This document shows positions 26,591 through 34,663 of a stretch of DNA of 64,000 bases, in pieces. The notes beneath the pieces were generated by a model, which ran no database searches, was not told the origin of the DNA, and saw only the letters and a program-made list of their open reading frames with translations. The position numbers were made by a program, and so were the translations under genes. The stretch's first letter is position 1; every line of letters begins with the position of its first letter. This stretch comes from JACVRW01 sp963812415 (lineage in GTDB: Bacteria > Actinomycetota > Thermoleophilia > Solirubrobacterales > Thermoleophilaceae). The stretch lies in assembly GCA_963812415.1 (NCBI GenBank), contig CAWEVH010000023.1, forward strand, positions 116,516 through 180,515. The letters are read 5' to 3'.

Positions 26591-27100
26591 TCAGAAGCCG
26601 CCGACGTCGCCGCCGCCGAAGTCGCCGGCGCCGAAGTCGCCGCCCGCATCCGGCCCGGCCGTGTCACCCCCGGCCTCGGCGCCCGGATCGCCGAACTCGT
26701 CGAAGAGCGACTGGGCAACGAGCGTGCCGGCGAACGCGGCGGCGAAGCTGCCCAGGAGCGCGCCGCCCATCCCGCCGAGCGCGCCGCCGCGGCCGCCGAA
26801 GGCCCGCTCGACGGTGCCAGGCTCGCGCACCTCGGCTCGGGTGGCCATGCGAGCCAGGGAGCGCGGGTCGTCGCCGCCGGCCCGCTCGCCCTCGGGGACG
26901 GTCGCGCTCAGCTCGCGCAGCGCCGCCTGACGCTGCTCGGGCGAGAGCTTGGCGAAAGCCTCCTCGTGCGCCTCCTCGAGGCGCTCCGGCGGCGCCGTCC
27001 GAACGAGATAGCGATAGCGCTCGAGCGCCTGCTCATCCTGCGCGTCGAGCGGCCGCCCCTGCTGCTCGCTCCGGCCCAGAAGTCGGTCGAGAAAGCCCAT
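26591..27100 (-). CDS. Conserved hypothetical protein with Gly/Asp-rich tail
   Basis: A 169-residue protein. An N-terminal helical part (MGFLDRLLGRS, LERYRYLVRTAPPERLEEAH, KLSPEQRQAALRELS) resembles a widespread actinobacterial protein of unknown function. A Gly/Ala hydrophobic segment (residues 108-130) and a tail rich in GGDFG repeats follow. The segment may insert into a membrane or self-associate. The ATG at 27100 is preferred over the upstream frame. It lies 39 nt after the B3/B4-domain gene and is probably the last gene of that transcript. Confidence 0.6.
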   Translation of the reverse strand: MGFLDRLLGRSEQQGRPLDAQDEQALERYRYLVRTAPPERLEEAHEEAFAKLSPEQRQAALRELSATVPEGERAGGDDPRSLARMATRAEVREPGTVERAFGGRGGALGGMGGALLGSFAAAFAGTLVAQSLFDEFGDPGAEAGGDTAGPDAGGDFGAGDFGGGDVGGF

Positions 27101-27139
27101 GGGGAAGCGATACCCGGATCGAGCCGGCGACACGCTCAG

Positions 27140-27811
27140 CTAGCCGTGGACCTGCGTGAGCAGCTCGGTCTCGGCCTCCGGCGCCACGAGGAGGACGTTG
27201 GAGCGAATGTCCTCGAGATGATCAGCCACCGTCTGCTCACCCACGCCGGCCGGCGCGTAGACGGCGAACAGAACAGCGCTCGTGCCGGCGGCGATCCGCG
27301 TCCGCTGGTCGGGGCCGCGGAGGACGCTCGAGATGATCCCGGTGGCGTCGGCCATCATCATGTCGCCGGGCTCGAGCCCGGCCTCGGAGCCGTTCAGCTG
27401 GACGTAGCGCTCTCCACCGACGGTCGCGTCGACGCGCACGGGCGGCGCGACCGCGTCGAGGTCGTGACCGGCCGTGAGGACCAGGTTCTGAAGCTCGGCC
27501 ATGAACATCGCCTCGACGAGCGCCGCGCGGCTGGGGATCGGCCGGCGCCCCGAGGCAACCGACTCGCGCTGCGCTCGCAGGTGGTAGGTCTTGCCCCGCG
27601 CCCGGTAGTAGTCGGTGTAGGCCGCGAGGACTCGCTCCTCGCCCTCGCCCTCTGACGCGCCGGCCCGCAGCCGCTCCTCGAGCTGACGCTTCGCCGCTTC
27701 GAGCGCGGGGCTCTGCTCGGGATTTGCGACCGCTCGCATCACCAGGGCGCCGGCCACCGCGCCGGGAAAGGCGCTCCGCCAGCCGTCCGTCGCCTCCAAC
27801 GTGGCGCGCAC
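27140..27811 (-). CDS. B3/B4-domain protein (phenylalanyl-tRNA synthetase beta-related)
   Basis: A 223-residue protein that appears to be a stand-alone B3/B4 (tRNA-editing-like) domain, with ARGKTYHLRAQRESVASG near residue 70 and DATGIISSVLRGPDQRTR near 155. In PheT this fold lies next to the editing site; free-standing members have no established role and may hydrolyse small amides or mischarged products. The GTG start lies 8 nt after the stop of the upstream O-methyltransferase, indicating one transcript. Confidence 0.6.
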   Translation of the reverse strand: MRATLEATDGWRSAFPGAVAGALVMRAVANPEQSPALEAAKRQLEERLRAGASEGEGEERVLAAYTDYYRARGKTYHLRAQRESVASGRRPIPSRAALVEAMFMAELQNLVLTAGHDLDAVAPPVRVDATVGGERYVQLNGSEAGLEPGDMMMADATGIISSVLRGPDQRTRIAAGTSAVLFAVYAPAGVGEQTVADHLEDIRSNVLLVAPEAETELLTQVHG

Positions 27812-27819
27812 CGGACCGG

Positions 27820-28464
27820 TCAGCGGCGTCGGACGAACGTGAGCCCGTCGGCCACCAGCACCATTGCGCTGTCCACGCGCTCGTCGCCCGTCACGCGCTC
27901 GTTGAGCGCGTCCATGATGCGCTCGCGCTCCTCCTGCGGGGCGGTCACCCGGCCGCCCAGAAGCACGTTGTCGATCAGGAGCAGGCCGCCGGGCAGCAGG
28001 CGCGTGATGATCTCCTCGTAGTAGGCGGGATAGCCGGTCTTGTCCGCGTCGAGGAAGGCGTAGTCGAACGTCGGCTCCGCCGGCATCGCGCGCAGCGACT
28101 CGAGAGCGGGCCCCACGACGATCTCGACCCGGTCCGTGAGACCGGCGTCCTCCAGGTTGCGCCGGGCGATCGCCGCGTACTCCTCGTCGAGCTCCAGGCA
28201 GGTGAGCCGGCCGCCCTCGGCAAGCCCGCGGGCGATCGCGATCGCTCCGTAGCCGGTGAACGTCCCCACCTCGAGCGCGCGGCGCGCGCCCGTGAGCCGG
28301 GCGACCATCGTCAGCAGCGCGGCCTCGTCGGGGGTGGTGGCCATCACGGCCATCGGCATCTCGGAGGTCTCGCGGGCGACCCGCTCGAGCACCGCGTCCT
28401 GCCGCGCGTGGCGGGCGAGGTAGTCCGCCACCTCCTGGGTGACCTGTGTCTTTACGAGCGCCAT
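27820..28464 (-). CDS. Class I SAM-dependent O-methyltransferase (CCoAOMT-like)
   Basis: A 214-residue Methyltransf_3-type enzyme. The SAM motif is ALEVGTFTGYGAIAIARGL (near residue 64), the acidic ribose-binding residue lies in CLELDEEY, DYAFLDADKTGYPAYY carries the divalent-metal ligands and LIDNVLLGGRV follows. Members methylate catechol-type hydroxyls, and the bacterial substrate is usually unknown. It is the first gene of a three-gene minus-strand group and is divergent from the aminotransferase-like gene. Confidence 0.88.
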   Translation of the reverse strand: MALVKTQVTQEVADYLARHARQDAVLERVARETSEMPMAVMATTPDEAALLTMVARLTGARRALEVGTFTGYGAIAIARGLAEGGRLTCLELDEEYAAIARRNLEDAGLTDRVEIVVGPALESLRAMPAEPTFDYAFLDADKTGYPAYYEEIITRLLPGGLLLIDNVLLGGRVTAPQEERERIMDALNERVTGDERVDSAMVLVADGLTFVRRR

Positions 28465-28506
28465 CGCGAGCGCAGAGGATACGGCGCTCGACGGAAACGG
28501 CGTGGG

Positions 28507-28512
28507 TAGGCT
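28507..28512 (+). promoter_or_regulatory. -10 box (TAGGCT) for the aminotransferase-fold gene
   Basis: TAGGCT ends 6 nt before the GTG at 28519, consistent with a leaderless transcript and with that start. Confidence 0.45.
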
Positions 28513-28518
28513 GGTCTC

Positions 28519-29670
28519 GTGGCCGGCGAGCGTCTGCGGGACATCCCCGGATTCAACATCGACGCCGTCGCCGCGGCGGCGGGAGATGACCCCGAGATCC
28601 TGCGGATGGAGAATCTCGACACCGACATCAGTCCTCCCGCGATCGCGCTCGAGGCGACCCGCGCGGCGATCGGCGAGGACGATGCGAACAGTTGGCTGCC
28701 GTTCAACGGCCGCGCCGATCTCAGGGAGGCGGTCGCCGGGTACGTGAGGGGCCGCGGCGGCCCCGCATACGACCCGCTGCGGGAGATCGTGATCACCTGC
28801 GGCGAGGGCGAGGCCATGCTCGACGCCTTGCTCTGTCTCACCGAGCCGGGCGACGAGGTCATCCTCACCGACCCCACCTATGCCGGCATGTTGAACCGGG
28901 TGCGTCTGGTGGGCGCAGAGCCCCGCCTGGTGCCGCTCCACGCGGACACCGGCGAGTGGCGACTCGACCTCGACGCGCTCGCCGCCGCGGTCAGCCCGCG
29001 CAGCCGCGTCGTCTTCCTCAACAACGCCTCGTTTCCCACCGGCTGGGTCGCGAGCGACGACGAGTGGGAGGCGGTCGCCTCGCTGTGCGTCGAGCACGAC
29101 CTGTGGCTTCTCTACTGGGGCGGGTTCGAGGGCGTGCTCTACGACGGTCTGACGCCCCGCCAGCCCGCCGCGCTGCCCGGAATGCGCGCTCGCACCGTGA
29201 CGGTGGGTGCCCCCAGCAGCGAACAGCGCATGATCGCGTGGCGTGTCGGATGGGTCGTGATGCCGGCGGAGCTCACGGATTCGGTCGCTCGATGCCAGAT
29301 CTACAACGGACTGGTCGCGAGCGGCTTCGCACAGATCGGCACCCGTGAGGCGCTGCTCGTGGGAGACGCGGACCTCGACGCAGCGAACGCGGAGTGGCAG
29401 CGACGGCGGGACGAGACGCTGCGCCAGCTCGAGGGCTTCCCGATCGTCAAGCCCTCCGGCGCGTGGGCCGCCCTCCTGGACGTCGGCAGGTTGGGCATCG
29501 ACGGCGCGGACGCGTCCGCCCGACTCCTCGAGCACGGGGTTGCCGCCACTCAGATGCAGGGCTGGGGAGGAAGCGTCGCGGAGCGCTACATCCGGTTCGT
29601 CTTCAGCAACGAGCCGGTCGATCGAATCGCCCTGCTGGGGGAACGCGCGCGCGCCGCGCTGCACCCCTGA
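28519..29670 (+). CDS. Class I/II aminotransferase-fold protein lacking the PLP lysine
   Basis: A 383-residue protein with the overall fold-type I pattern (TCGEGEAMLDALLCL near 93, DPTYAGML near 118, WRVGW at 241-245). The cofactor residues are replaced. The lysine expected eleven residues before Trp245 is Ser234 (APSSEQRMIAWRVGW). The Asp that holds the pyridine nitrogen is Trp200, and the Tyr of the same loop is Phe203. The frame is clean, so this is not a frameshift effect. It is probably not a transaminase and may bind a ligand or act through another chemistry (inference). Confidence 0.7.
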   Translation: MAGERLRDIPGFNIDAVAAAAGDDPEILRMENLDTDISPPAIALEATRAAIGEDDANSWLPFNGRADLREAVAGYVRGRGGPAYDPLREIVITCGEGEAMLDALLCLTEPGDEVILTDPTYAGMLNRVRLVGAEPRLVPLHADTGEWRLDLDALAAAVSPRSRVVFLNNASFPTGWVASDDEWEAVASLCVEHDLWLLYWGGFEGVLYDGLTPRQPAALPGMRARTVTVGAPSSEQRMIAWRVGWVVMPAELTDSVARCQIYNGLVASGFAQIGTREALLVGDADLDAANAEWQRRRDETLRQLEGFPIVKPSGAWAALLDVGRLGIDGADASARLLEHGVAATQMQGWGGSVAERYIRFVFSNEPVDRIALLGERARAALHP

Positions 29671-29679
29671 ACGTGCGGG

Positions 29680-29685
29680 TACCGT
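29680..29685 (+). promoter_or_regulatory. -10 box (TACCGT) for the PhyH gene
   Basis: TACCGT ends 6 nt before the ATG at 29692, in the 21-nt gap after the previous gene. Confidence 0.45.
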
Positions 29686-29691
29686 GTCGCA

Positions 29692-30531
29692 ATGGCCGCG
29701 AACCCCGCCACTGACGACCTCGGCCGCCTCGCAGCGGACTTCCAGCGCGACGGGGCCTGCGTCGTCCGGGGGCTGTTCGACGATGCCGAGGTCACGCGGC
29801 TTCGCGAGGGCGTCGAGCGCAACCTGGCCGAGCCGAGCGAGCGCGCGATCGAGGGCGGCGGCGACGCCGGTTCGGGCCGATTCTTCGAGGACTTCCGCAA
29901 CTGGACCCGCATCGCGGACTACGAGCAGGTAATCCGCGGCTCGCGTCTCGGCGAGGTCGCCGCACGGCTGATGGGCTCTCGTGTGGTCCGCCTGCACCAC
30001 GACCACCTGCTCGTGAAGGAGCCGGGCACGACGATCCGGACGCCCTGGCACCAGGACCAGCCCTACTACAACATCGACGGGTTCGACACAGTGTCGTTCT
30101 GGATTCCACTCGACCCCGTGCCCCGTGAGAGCACGCTCGAGTTCGTGGCCGGCTCCCACGCCTCGCGCACGTGGTACATGCCGCGCAGCTTCTTCGACGA
30201 TCGCGCGCTCGTCTTCGACGAGGGCACCTTCGAGGAGGTGCCCGACATCGAGGCGGATCGCACCGCCCATCCAATCCTCGGCTGGCCGCTCGAGCCCGGC
30301 GACGCCGTGGCGTTCAACATGCTCACGCTGCACGCGGCCGCGGGCGCGCGCAACCGCCGCCGCGCGTTCTCGGTGCGGCTGGTGGGAGACGACGTGCGGA
30401 TCGCCGTTCGCCCGAACCCGACGAGCCCGACCTTCCCCGAGCTGGAGGGGGCGCTGGGTCACGGCGACCCGCTCGAGCATCCGCTCTTCCCGCAGCTCTG
30501 GCCGCGGGACGACCATGGAGCCGACGGATGA
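29692..30531 (+). CDS. Phytanoyl-CoA dioxygenase (PhyH)-family Fe(II)/2-oxoglutarate oxygenase
   Basis: A 279-residue double-stranded beta-helix oxygenase. His120 and Asp122 (PWHQDQPYY) and His214 (LTLHAAAGAR) form the iron-binding facial triad, and Arg229 (RRRAFSVRLVG) is positioned to bind 2-oxoglutarate. Members hydroxylate CoA thioesters, amino acids or secondary metabolites; the substrate here is unknown. Its TGA overlaps the ATG of the universal stress gene (ATGA). Confidence 0.85.
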   Translation: MAANPATDDLGRLAADFQRDGACVVRGLFDDAEVTRLREGVERNLAEPSERAIEGGGDAGSGRFFEDFRNWTRIADYEQVIRGSRLGEVAARLMGSRVVRLHHDHLLVKEPGTTIRTPWHQDQPYYNIDGFDTVSFWIPLDPVPRESTLEFVAGSHASRTWYMPRSFFDDRALVFDEGTFEEVPDIEADRTAHPILGWPLEPGDAVAFNMLTLHAAAGARNRRRAFSVRLVGDDVRIAVRPNPTSPTFPELEGALGHGDPLEHPLFPQLWPRDDHGADG

Positions 30532-31029
30532 CGACTCTGCTCTGCTACGACGGCTCCGACTCGGCGCGCCGCGCAATCGAGCGCGCGGGCGTGGTGCTGA
30601 TGCGGGGGCCCGGCGATCGTGCTGACCGTGTGGGAATCGCTTGGCTCGGCGCTCCTCCGGCACCGGCCATTCGCCGGCACCGAGCTAGGACGCGACTTCG
30701 AGCAGATCTCGGCGGATGTCGTGGACGAGCTCGACGGCAATACGGCTGGAGGGGCCGAGGCCACCGCGGCCGAAGGAGCGAAGCTCGCCGAGGCGGCCGG
30801 CTTCGATGCGCGGCCGCTTGCCCGGCGGGCGCTCGGGCGTCTGGCCGAGCGTGCCGAGGTGACCGTGTGGCAGGCAGTGCTCGAGACGGCTGACGAGGAG
30901 GAGGCCGACGTGATCGTGCTCGGCTCGCGGGGCAGGTCCGCGCTCAAGTCCGCCCTCCTGGGCAGCGTCTGCTACGGCGTGGTCCACAACAGCAAGCGCC
31001 CGCTGCTGGTCGTGCCGCCGCCGACCTGA
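30528..31029 (+). CDS. Universal stress protein UspA family (frameshifted near 30608)
   Basis: A UspA-fold protein of about 166 residues. The N-terminus MTTLLCYDGSDSARRAIERAG reads from the ATG at 30528 (overlapping the PhyH stop). The rest, from IVLTVWESL to the nucleotide-binding loop VLGSRGRSALKSALLGSV and VVHNSKRPLLVVPP, reads in the next frame. One surplus base in the run GGGGGCCC (30604-30611) explains the break, and the total length is a multiple of three plus one. The ATP-binding loop is intact. Confidence 0.82.
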
Positions 31030-31042
31030 TCCGATCGCCGGC

Positions 31043-31819
31043 TCAAGAGCCAATGAGCACCGACAGGCAGGTCACGCAGCCCTCCATCTTCTCGTACTCG
31101 CCGATGTCGACGGCGATCACGTCGAAGCCCCAGTCCTCGAACAGCGCCGCCGTGCGCGGCGCCGACGCGGCCATCAGGACCGCGCCTTCCCCGAGCAGAA
31201 CGACGTGAGACCCGCCCTCCTCGGGCACCGGGCGCAGCGTCGCGAAGGCCGAGGCGTCGACCAGCGACGGGTCGGCGCAGATGATCGTGCCGTCCGGAAG
31301 GGCGGTGACAGCCGACTTCAGGTGCAGCACCTCACGGAGCGGCACGGGCACGACGTTCAGGCCGCGCGGCGCGGCGTGGGCGCGCAGCTGACGGATGCCC
31401 TCGGAATTGGTGCGCTCGCCGCGGCCCACGTAGAGAGTCGTGCCCACCCGCAGGACGTCGCCGCCGTCGAGCGTGCCCGGGTTCTCGATCCGGGCGATCT
31501 CCAGGTCGAGGGCGTGCAGCGCCTCCTCGGTGCCCTCGACCTCCGCTCGTCGCTCGGCCGCACCCGGTCTCGTGAGCACGGCCAGCCCGTCGCACATGAC
31601 CACGGTGTCCTCGACGAACGCCGAATCGGGGAGATCGTCCGCGTGCGTCACCTCGCGTATGGACCAGCCCGCGTCCGCGAGCGCCGCCACGTAGCCGGCG
31701 TGCTGCTCCGCTGCCAGCTCGGCATCGACCTGCCGCCGTTCGACATGCGTGACGATGCCGTCCGCCATCCGGCGGCTCGGGCGCCGAACCAAGGCCACGC
31801 GCTCGTCCACGCCCGGCAC
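31043..31819 (-). CDS. DDAH/arginine-deiminase-superfamily amidinohydrolase
   Basis: A 258-residue guanidino-group-modifying enzyme. FVEDTVV (Glu70/Asp71), LDGGD (Asp118), catalytic His166 (LHLKSAVTAL) and Cys251 (VTCLSVLIGS) match dimethylarginine dimethylaminohydrolase. That enzyme releases citrulline from methylated arginines. Some family members instead act on arginine or other guanidines. The GTG at 31819 gives MPGVDERVALVRRP, with the usual LVRRP start. It lies downstream of the LysM gene on the same strand. Confidence 0.85.
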   Translation of the reverse strand: MPGVDERVALVRRPSRRMADGIVTHVERRQVDAELAAEQHAGYVAALADAGWSIREVTHADDLPDSAFVEDTVVMCDGLAVLTRPGAAERRAEVEGTEEALHALDLEIARIENPGTLDGGDVLRVGTTLYVGRGERTNSEGIRQLRAHAAPRGLNVVPVPLREVLHLKSAVTALPDGTIICADPSLVDASAFATLRPVPEEGGSHVVLLGEGAVLMAASAPRTAALFEDWGFDVIAVDIGEYEKMEGCVTCLSVLIGS

Positions 31820-31851
31820 GCTACCGGGCGGCAGGCTGGAGCTCGTCCGGC

Positions 31852-32346
31852 CTACTGCGGGATGCGGAGCTCTTGGCCGGGCACGATCACGTCCGGGTCG
31901 TCGAGGATCTGGCGGTTGGCGGCGAAGATGATCCGGAACTTGGCCGGGTCGCCGTAGAAGTCGGTCGCGATCCCGGACAGGGTCTCCCCGCTCTGCACGG
32001 TGTGGACCGCGAAGCCCGCGAACGGGTCGACCAAGGCGCGCCCGAACAGGATCGGGATCACGCGCTTGTGCAGATCGCTGCCGTCCTCGGCGGACGACTC
32101 GAACACCTCGAGCGTCCCCCGCGCCCGCTCCGGCACGCCGGGCACGTCGATCCGGAAGAAGAAGTTCCCCCAGATGCCGGTGCCGCCCGCCTGGAACGAT
32201 TTCTCGGCGATCACCTGGCCTTGGGCGTTGCGCAGCCGGCTGCTCAGGGTCCCCTCGAACCCGGTTCCGACGCCGGCCACCTCCACCGGGTCGTCGACGA
32301 TGTCGTGCGCGCGCGGATGTCGCACGCTGATGAATGGAATCGCCAT
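31852..32346 (-). CDS. Gmad2-like immunoglobulin domain plus LysM protein
   Basis: A 164-residue protein. Residues 1-105 look like a Gmad2-type beta-sandwich (DDPVEVAGVGTGFEGTL, FFFRIDVPG, GTLEVFESSAEDGS). Residues 113-163 form a LysM peptidoglycan-binding motif (HTVQSGETLSGIATDFYGDP, then PGQELRIPQ). No signal peptide is seen, unlike most LysM wall proteins, so export or a cytoplasmic role is unclear. A TACGGT box stands 6 nt before the ATG. Confidence 0.75.
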   Translation of the reverse strand: MAIPFISVRHPRAHDIVDDPVEVAGVGTGFEGTLSSRLRNAQGQVIAEKSFQAGGTGIWGNFFFRIDVPGVPERARGTLEVFESSAEDGSDLHKRVIPILFGRALVDPFAGFAVHTVQSGETLSGIATDFYGDPAKFRIIFAANRQILDDPDVIVPGQELRIPQ

Positions 32347-32352
32347 GGCGCC

Positions 32353-32358
32353 ACCGTA
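32353..32358 (-). promoter_or_regulatory. -10 box (TACGGT) for the LysM gene
   Basis: Minus-strand TACGGT ends 6 nt before the ATG at 32346; leaderless-type. Confidence 0.45.
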
Positions 32359-32413
32359 CCGGCGCGCATCGCGCGTTCCCAACGGATGCTCGGCAAGGCC
32401 AACTCTCTCGATG

Positions 32414-32810
32414 TCAGGAGGCCGCCCGCTGTGCCCAGGCGGCCGACACGGCGGCGCCGGCGTCGTGGTCGTCGACCACGAGGATGAGCTGGTGGTCGTG
32501 GTCGCTGTACATGACCTCGATGTTGACCCCGGCGTCCGCCATCGAGCGCGCGATCTTGCCGAGCTGGCCCGGTGTCTCCTGATCGAGTCGCTGGACCAGC
32601 GGCGTGCGGCTCTCTCCGACGGCGATGTCCGCCTTCCTCGAGCGCCCGCCGCGCCGAGGCCTCGTCGTCGACGAGGAAGTGCGCGACCGCCTCGCCGTCG
32701 ACCACGAACACGCCGCCTCCGTTGATGTTCACACCGGCGCGGCCGAGCGCCTCGCCCATCGCGGCAAGCGCGCCGGGCTCGTTGTCGAGGTGGATCGTGA
32801 GGTCGTGCAC
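32414..32810 (-). CDS. Tandem ACT-domain protein (frameshifted near 32631)
   Basis: Small regulatory-type protein of about 131 residues with two ACT-like halves. The first half (LTIHLDNEPGALAAMGEALG, VNINGGGVF) reads from the GTG at 32810. The second (TPGQLGKIARSMADAGVNIE, VMYSDHDHQLILVVDD) reads in another frame down to the TGA at 32414. Removing one G from GAAGGCGGAC (plus strand 32629-32633) makes one protein, and the span is a multiple of three plus one. ACT domains bind amino acids or other small ligands. No enzyme domain is attached. Confidence 0.75.
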
Positions 32811-32836
32811 GGGAGTGCCTCCGTGGTGGTGGGCGT

Positions 32837-33190
32837 TCAGCCATGGAACCGGCGACTGTCCTCGGGCGCCTGCGCGCGCTCGTCGGGGCCGTAGTCGCGG
32901 ACCACCTCGGCGATCCGCAGCCGGTAGCCGGTGAAGAAGCGCTCGCGCCCGAGCTGCTGGACTCGGCGGTGCCCCGGGTGCGTGCGCCAGGCGGTGACGG
33001 CGGACTCGTCGCGGAAGAAGCCGAGCGCTACGTACTTGCCCGGCTCGGCCGTGCTCTGGAAGCGCTCGACGCCCTCGAAGCCGTCCACTCCCGCCAGCAG
33101 CTCGCGCACCTCGGTGGACGCCGCCAGGTACTCATCGAACGTCGACTGGTCGTCCGGGTCGAACCAGAACTCGAAGATCATCGCGACCAT
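32837..33190 (-). CDS. Antibiotic-biosynthesis-monooxygenase (ABM/dimeric ferredoxin-like) family protein
   Basis: A 117-residue alpha/beta-barrel protein (FEFWFDPDDQSTFDEYLAAS, GFEGVERFQSTAEPGKYVALGFF, WRTHPGHRRVQQLGRERFF). Family members are cofactor-free oxygenases, haem-degrading enzymes or simple dimeric binding proteins. It is divergent from an ArsR-type regulator with only 44 nt between start codons, so it may be that regulator's target (inference). A TAGAGT box lies 8 nt upstream. Confidence 0.7.
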   Translation of the reverse strand: MVAMIFEFWFDPDDQSTFDEYLAASTEVRELLAGVDGFEGVERFQSTAEPGKYVALGFFRDESAVTAWRTHPGHRRVQQLGRERFFTGYRLRIAEVVRDYGPDERAQAPEDSRRFHG

Positions 33191-33198
33191 GCGCGGCC

Positions 33199-33228
33199 AC
33201 TCTATGGCCGTGACAGTTGCGATACAGT
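33199..33228. promoter_or_regulatory. Divergent -10 boxes between ABM gene and ArsR-type regulator
   Basis: Minus-strand TAGAGT (33199-33204) serves the ABM gene and plus-strand TACAGT (33223-33228) ends 6 nt before the regulator ATG at 33235. ACAGT occurs twice (33213-33217 and 33224-33228) as a direct repeat that a regulator might bind. Confidence 0.4.
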
Positions 33229-33234
33229 CGAAAT

Positions 33235-33939
33235 ATGGATGTCGACGTGGCGGCTGCCGCCGGCCTGTTCGCGGATCGCACCCGGGCCGACCTCGTGGCG
33301 GCGTTGCTGGACGGTCGCGCCCTCACCGCCGGCGAGCTTGCGCGAGCAACGGACGTGTCGGCCGCGACCGCGAGCACGCACCTCCGTCGCCTGCTCGACG
33401 CCGGGGTGCTGGCGGTCGAGGCCCAGGGCCGTCACCGCTATTACCGGCTGGTCGACGAACGAGCCGCGAACGCCTTCGAGTCGCTGGCGGCCCTCGCCCC
33501 GGTCCGGCCGGTGCGCTCGCTGCGCCAGTCCCGGGTCGCCGTCGAGCTGCGGGTCGCGCGCACCTGCTACGACCACCTGGCCGGCCAGGTCGCGGTGCTC
33601 CTGGCCGACCGCTGCATGGAGACCGGCGTCCTGACCAGGGGCGAGCACGGCTTCGAGCTCGGCGAGCACGGGGCCGAACAGCTCACGGCATTCGGGCTCG
33701 ACCTCGACGAGATCAGGCGCGCCCGGCGCTCCTTCGCGCACCCCTGCCTCGACTGGAGCGAGCGCCGCCATCACGTGGCCGGCGCGCTCGGCGCGGCGCT
33801 GCTCAACCGAATGGTCGAGCTCGGCTGGCTGACCCGCCGGCCCCGCCACCGCGCCGTGCGCGTCGAGCCCGCGGGACGCCGAGGGCTCCTCGAGGTGTTC
33901 GGCTGCGACCTGGCCGCCATCGACGGTCCGACGGGTTGA
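33235..33939 (+). CDS. ArsR-family winged-helix transcriptional regulator with C-terminal effector domain
   Basis: A 234-residue protein. The winged helix is at residues 5-75 (LFADRTRADLVAALLDGRAL, AGELARATDVSAATASTHLRRL, GRHRYYRL), followed by a C-terminal domain of about 140 residues typical of the longer ArsR regulators. CYDHLAGQVAVLLADRC and FAHPCLDWSERRHHVAG contain Cys and His that could sense metal or ligand. The ATG at 33235 is preferred to the TTG at 33217 because of the TACAGT box. Its TGA overlaps the next start (TTGA). Confidence 0.82.
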   Translation: MDVDVAAAAGLFADRTRADLVAALLDGRALTAGELARATDVSAATASTHLRRLLDAGVLAVEAQGRHRYYRLVDERAANAFESLAALAPVRPVRSLRQSRVAVELRVARTCYDHLAGQVAVLLADRCMETGVLTRGEHGFELGEHGAEQLTAFGLDLDEIRRARRSFAHPCLDWSERRHHVAGALGAALLNRMVELGWLTRRPRHRAVRVEPAGRRGLLEVFGCDLAAIDGPTG

Positions 33940-34478
33940 CCTCCACCGGGCCCACGACCTTCACCATCGGGCACTCCAACCACGAGCCGGACGCCTTCAT
34001 GCGGCTGCTCACGGCGTTCGATCTGGAGATCCTCGTCGACGTGCGCCGGTATCCGGGCTCGCGGCGCCTGCCTTGGACGAACGCGCCTGAGCTCGAACGG
34101 CTGCTGCCGATCGACTACCTCCATCTGGGCGAGCTCGGAGGCAGGCGACGGCCGGCGCCGGACTCGCTCAACGGGTTCTGGGAGAACGACGGATTCCGCG
34201 GCTACGCGGACCACATGGCGAGCACGGAGTTCGCTTCGGGGTTCGACCGGCTCTGCCGGCTCGCTCGTCGGCGCCGCGTCGTCGTGATGTGCGCGGAGGC
34301 GCTGTGGTGGCGCTGCCACCGGCGATTGATCGCCGACGCCCTACTCGTCCATGACTTCGAGGTCTGCCACATCGATCCCCGCGGAGACGCGGCGTCCCAC
34401 CGGCTGACAGAGCAGGCTGTCGTGGAAGACGGGCGGCTCGTCTATCCGCCCGCCCAGGGGCGGCTCGACGTTGAGTAG
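33936..34478 (+). CDS. DUF488-family protein
   Basis: A 180-residue protein with the DUF488 hallmarks: TIGHSNHEPDAFMRLL at the N-terminus, LVDVRRYPGSRR near 35, YLHLGELGGRR near 62 and VVVMCAEALWWRCHRRLIAD near 115. The conserved Cys-containing loop suggests a phosphatase- or nuclease-like site, but the family has no firm activity. A TTG start overlapping the regulator stop indicates co-transcription with it. Confidence 0.75.
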   Translation: MTSTGPTTFTIGHSNHEPDAFMRLLTAFDLEILVDVRRYPGSRRLPWTNAPELERLLPIDYLHLGELGGRRRPAPDSLNGFWENDGFRGYADHMASTEFASGFDRLCRLARRRRVVVMCAEALWWRCHRRLIADALLVHDFEVCHIDPRGDAASHRLTEQAVVEDGRLVYPPAQGRLDVE

Positions 34479-34663
34479 CCTGACGCGCGATGCCTCAGGG
34501 CGGACGCTACCGACCTGGCACGGCCTACGCGGCGCTATGCCAGTCGCCGACGGCGAGCTGGTCATGGGAGCGACCCGCCGGAACCGGCGCGAACCTAGCG
34601 AACCGGCGGCAGGCATACGTTACGCTCCTTCGTGCCGAATCGCGGGGCTGCGCGACTGCGAGA

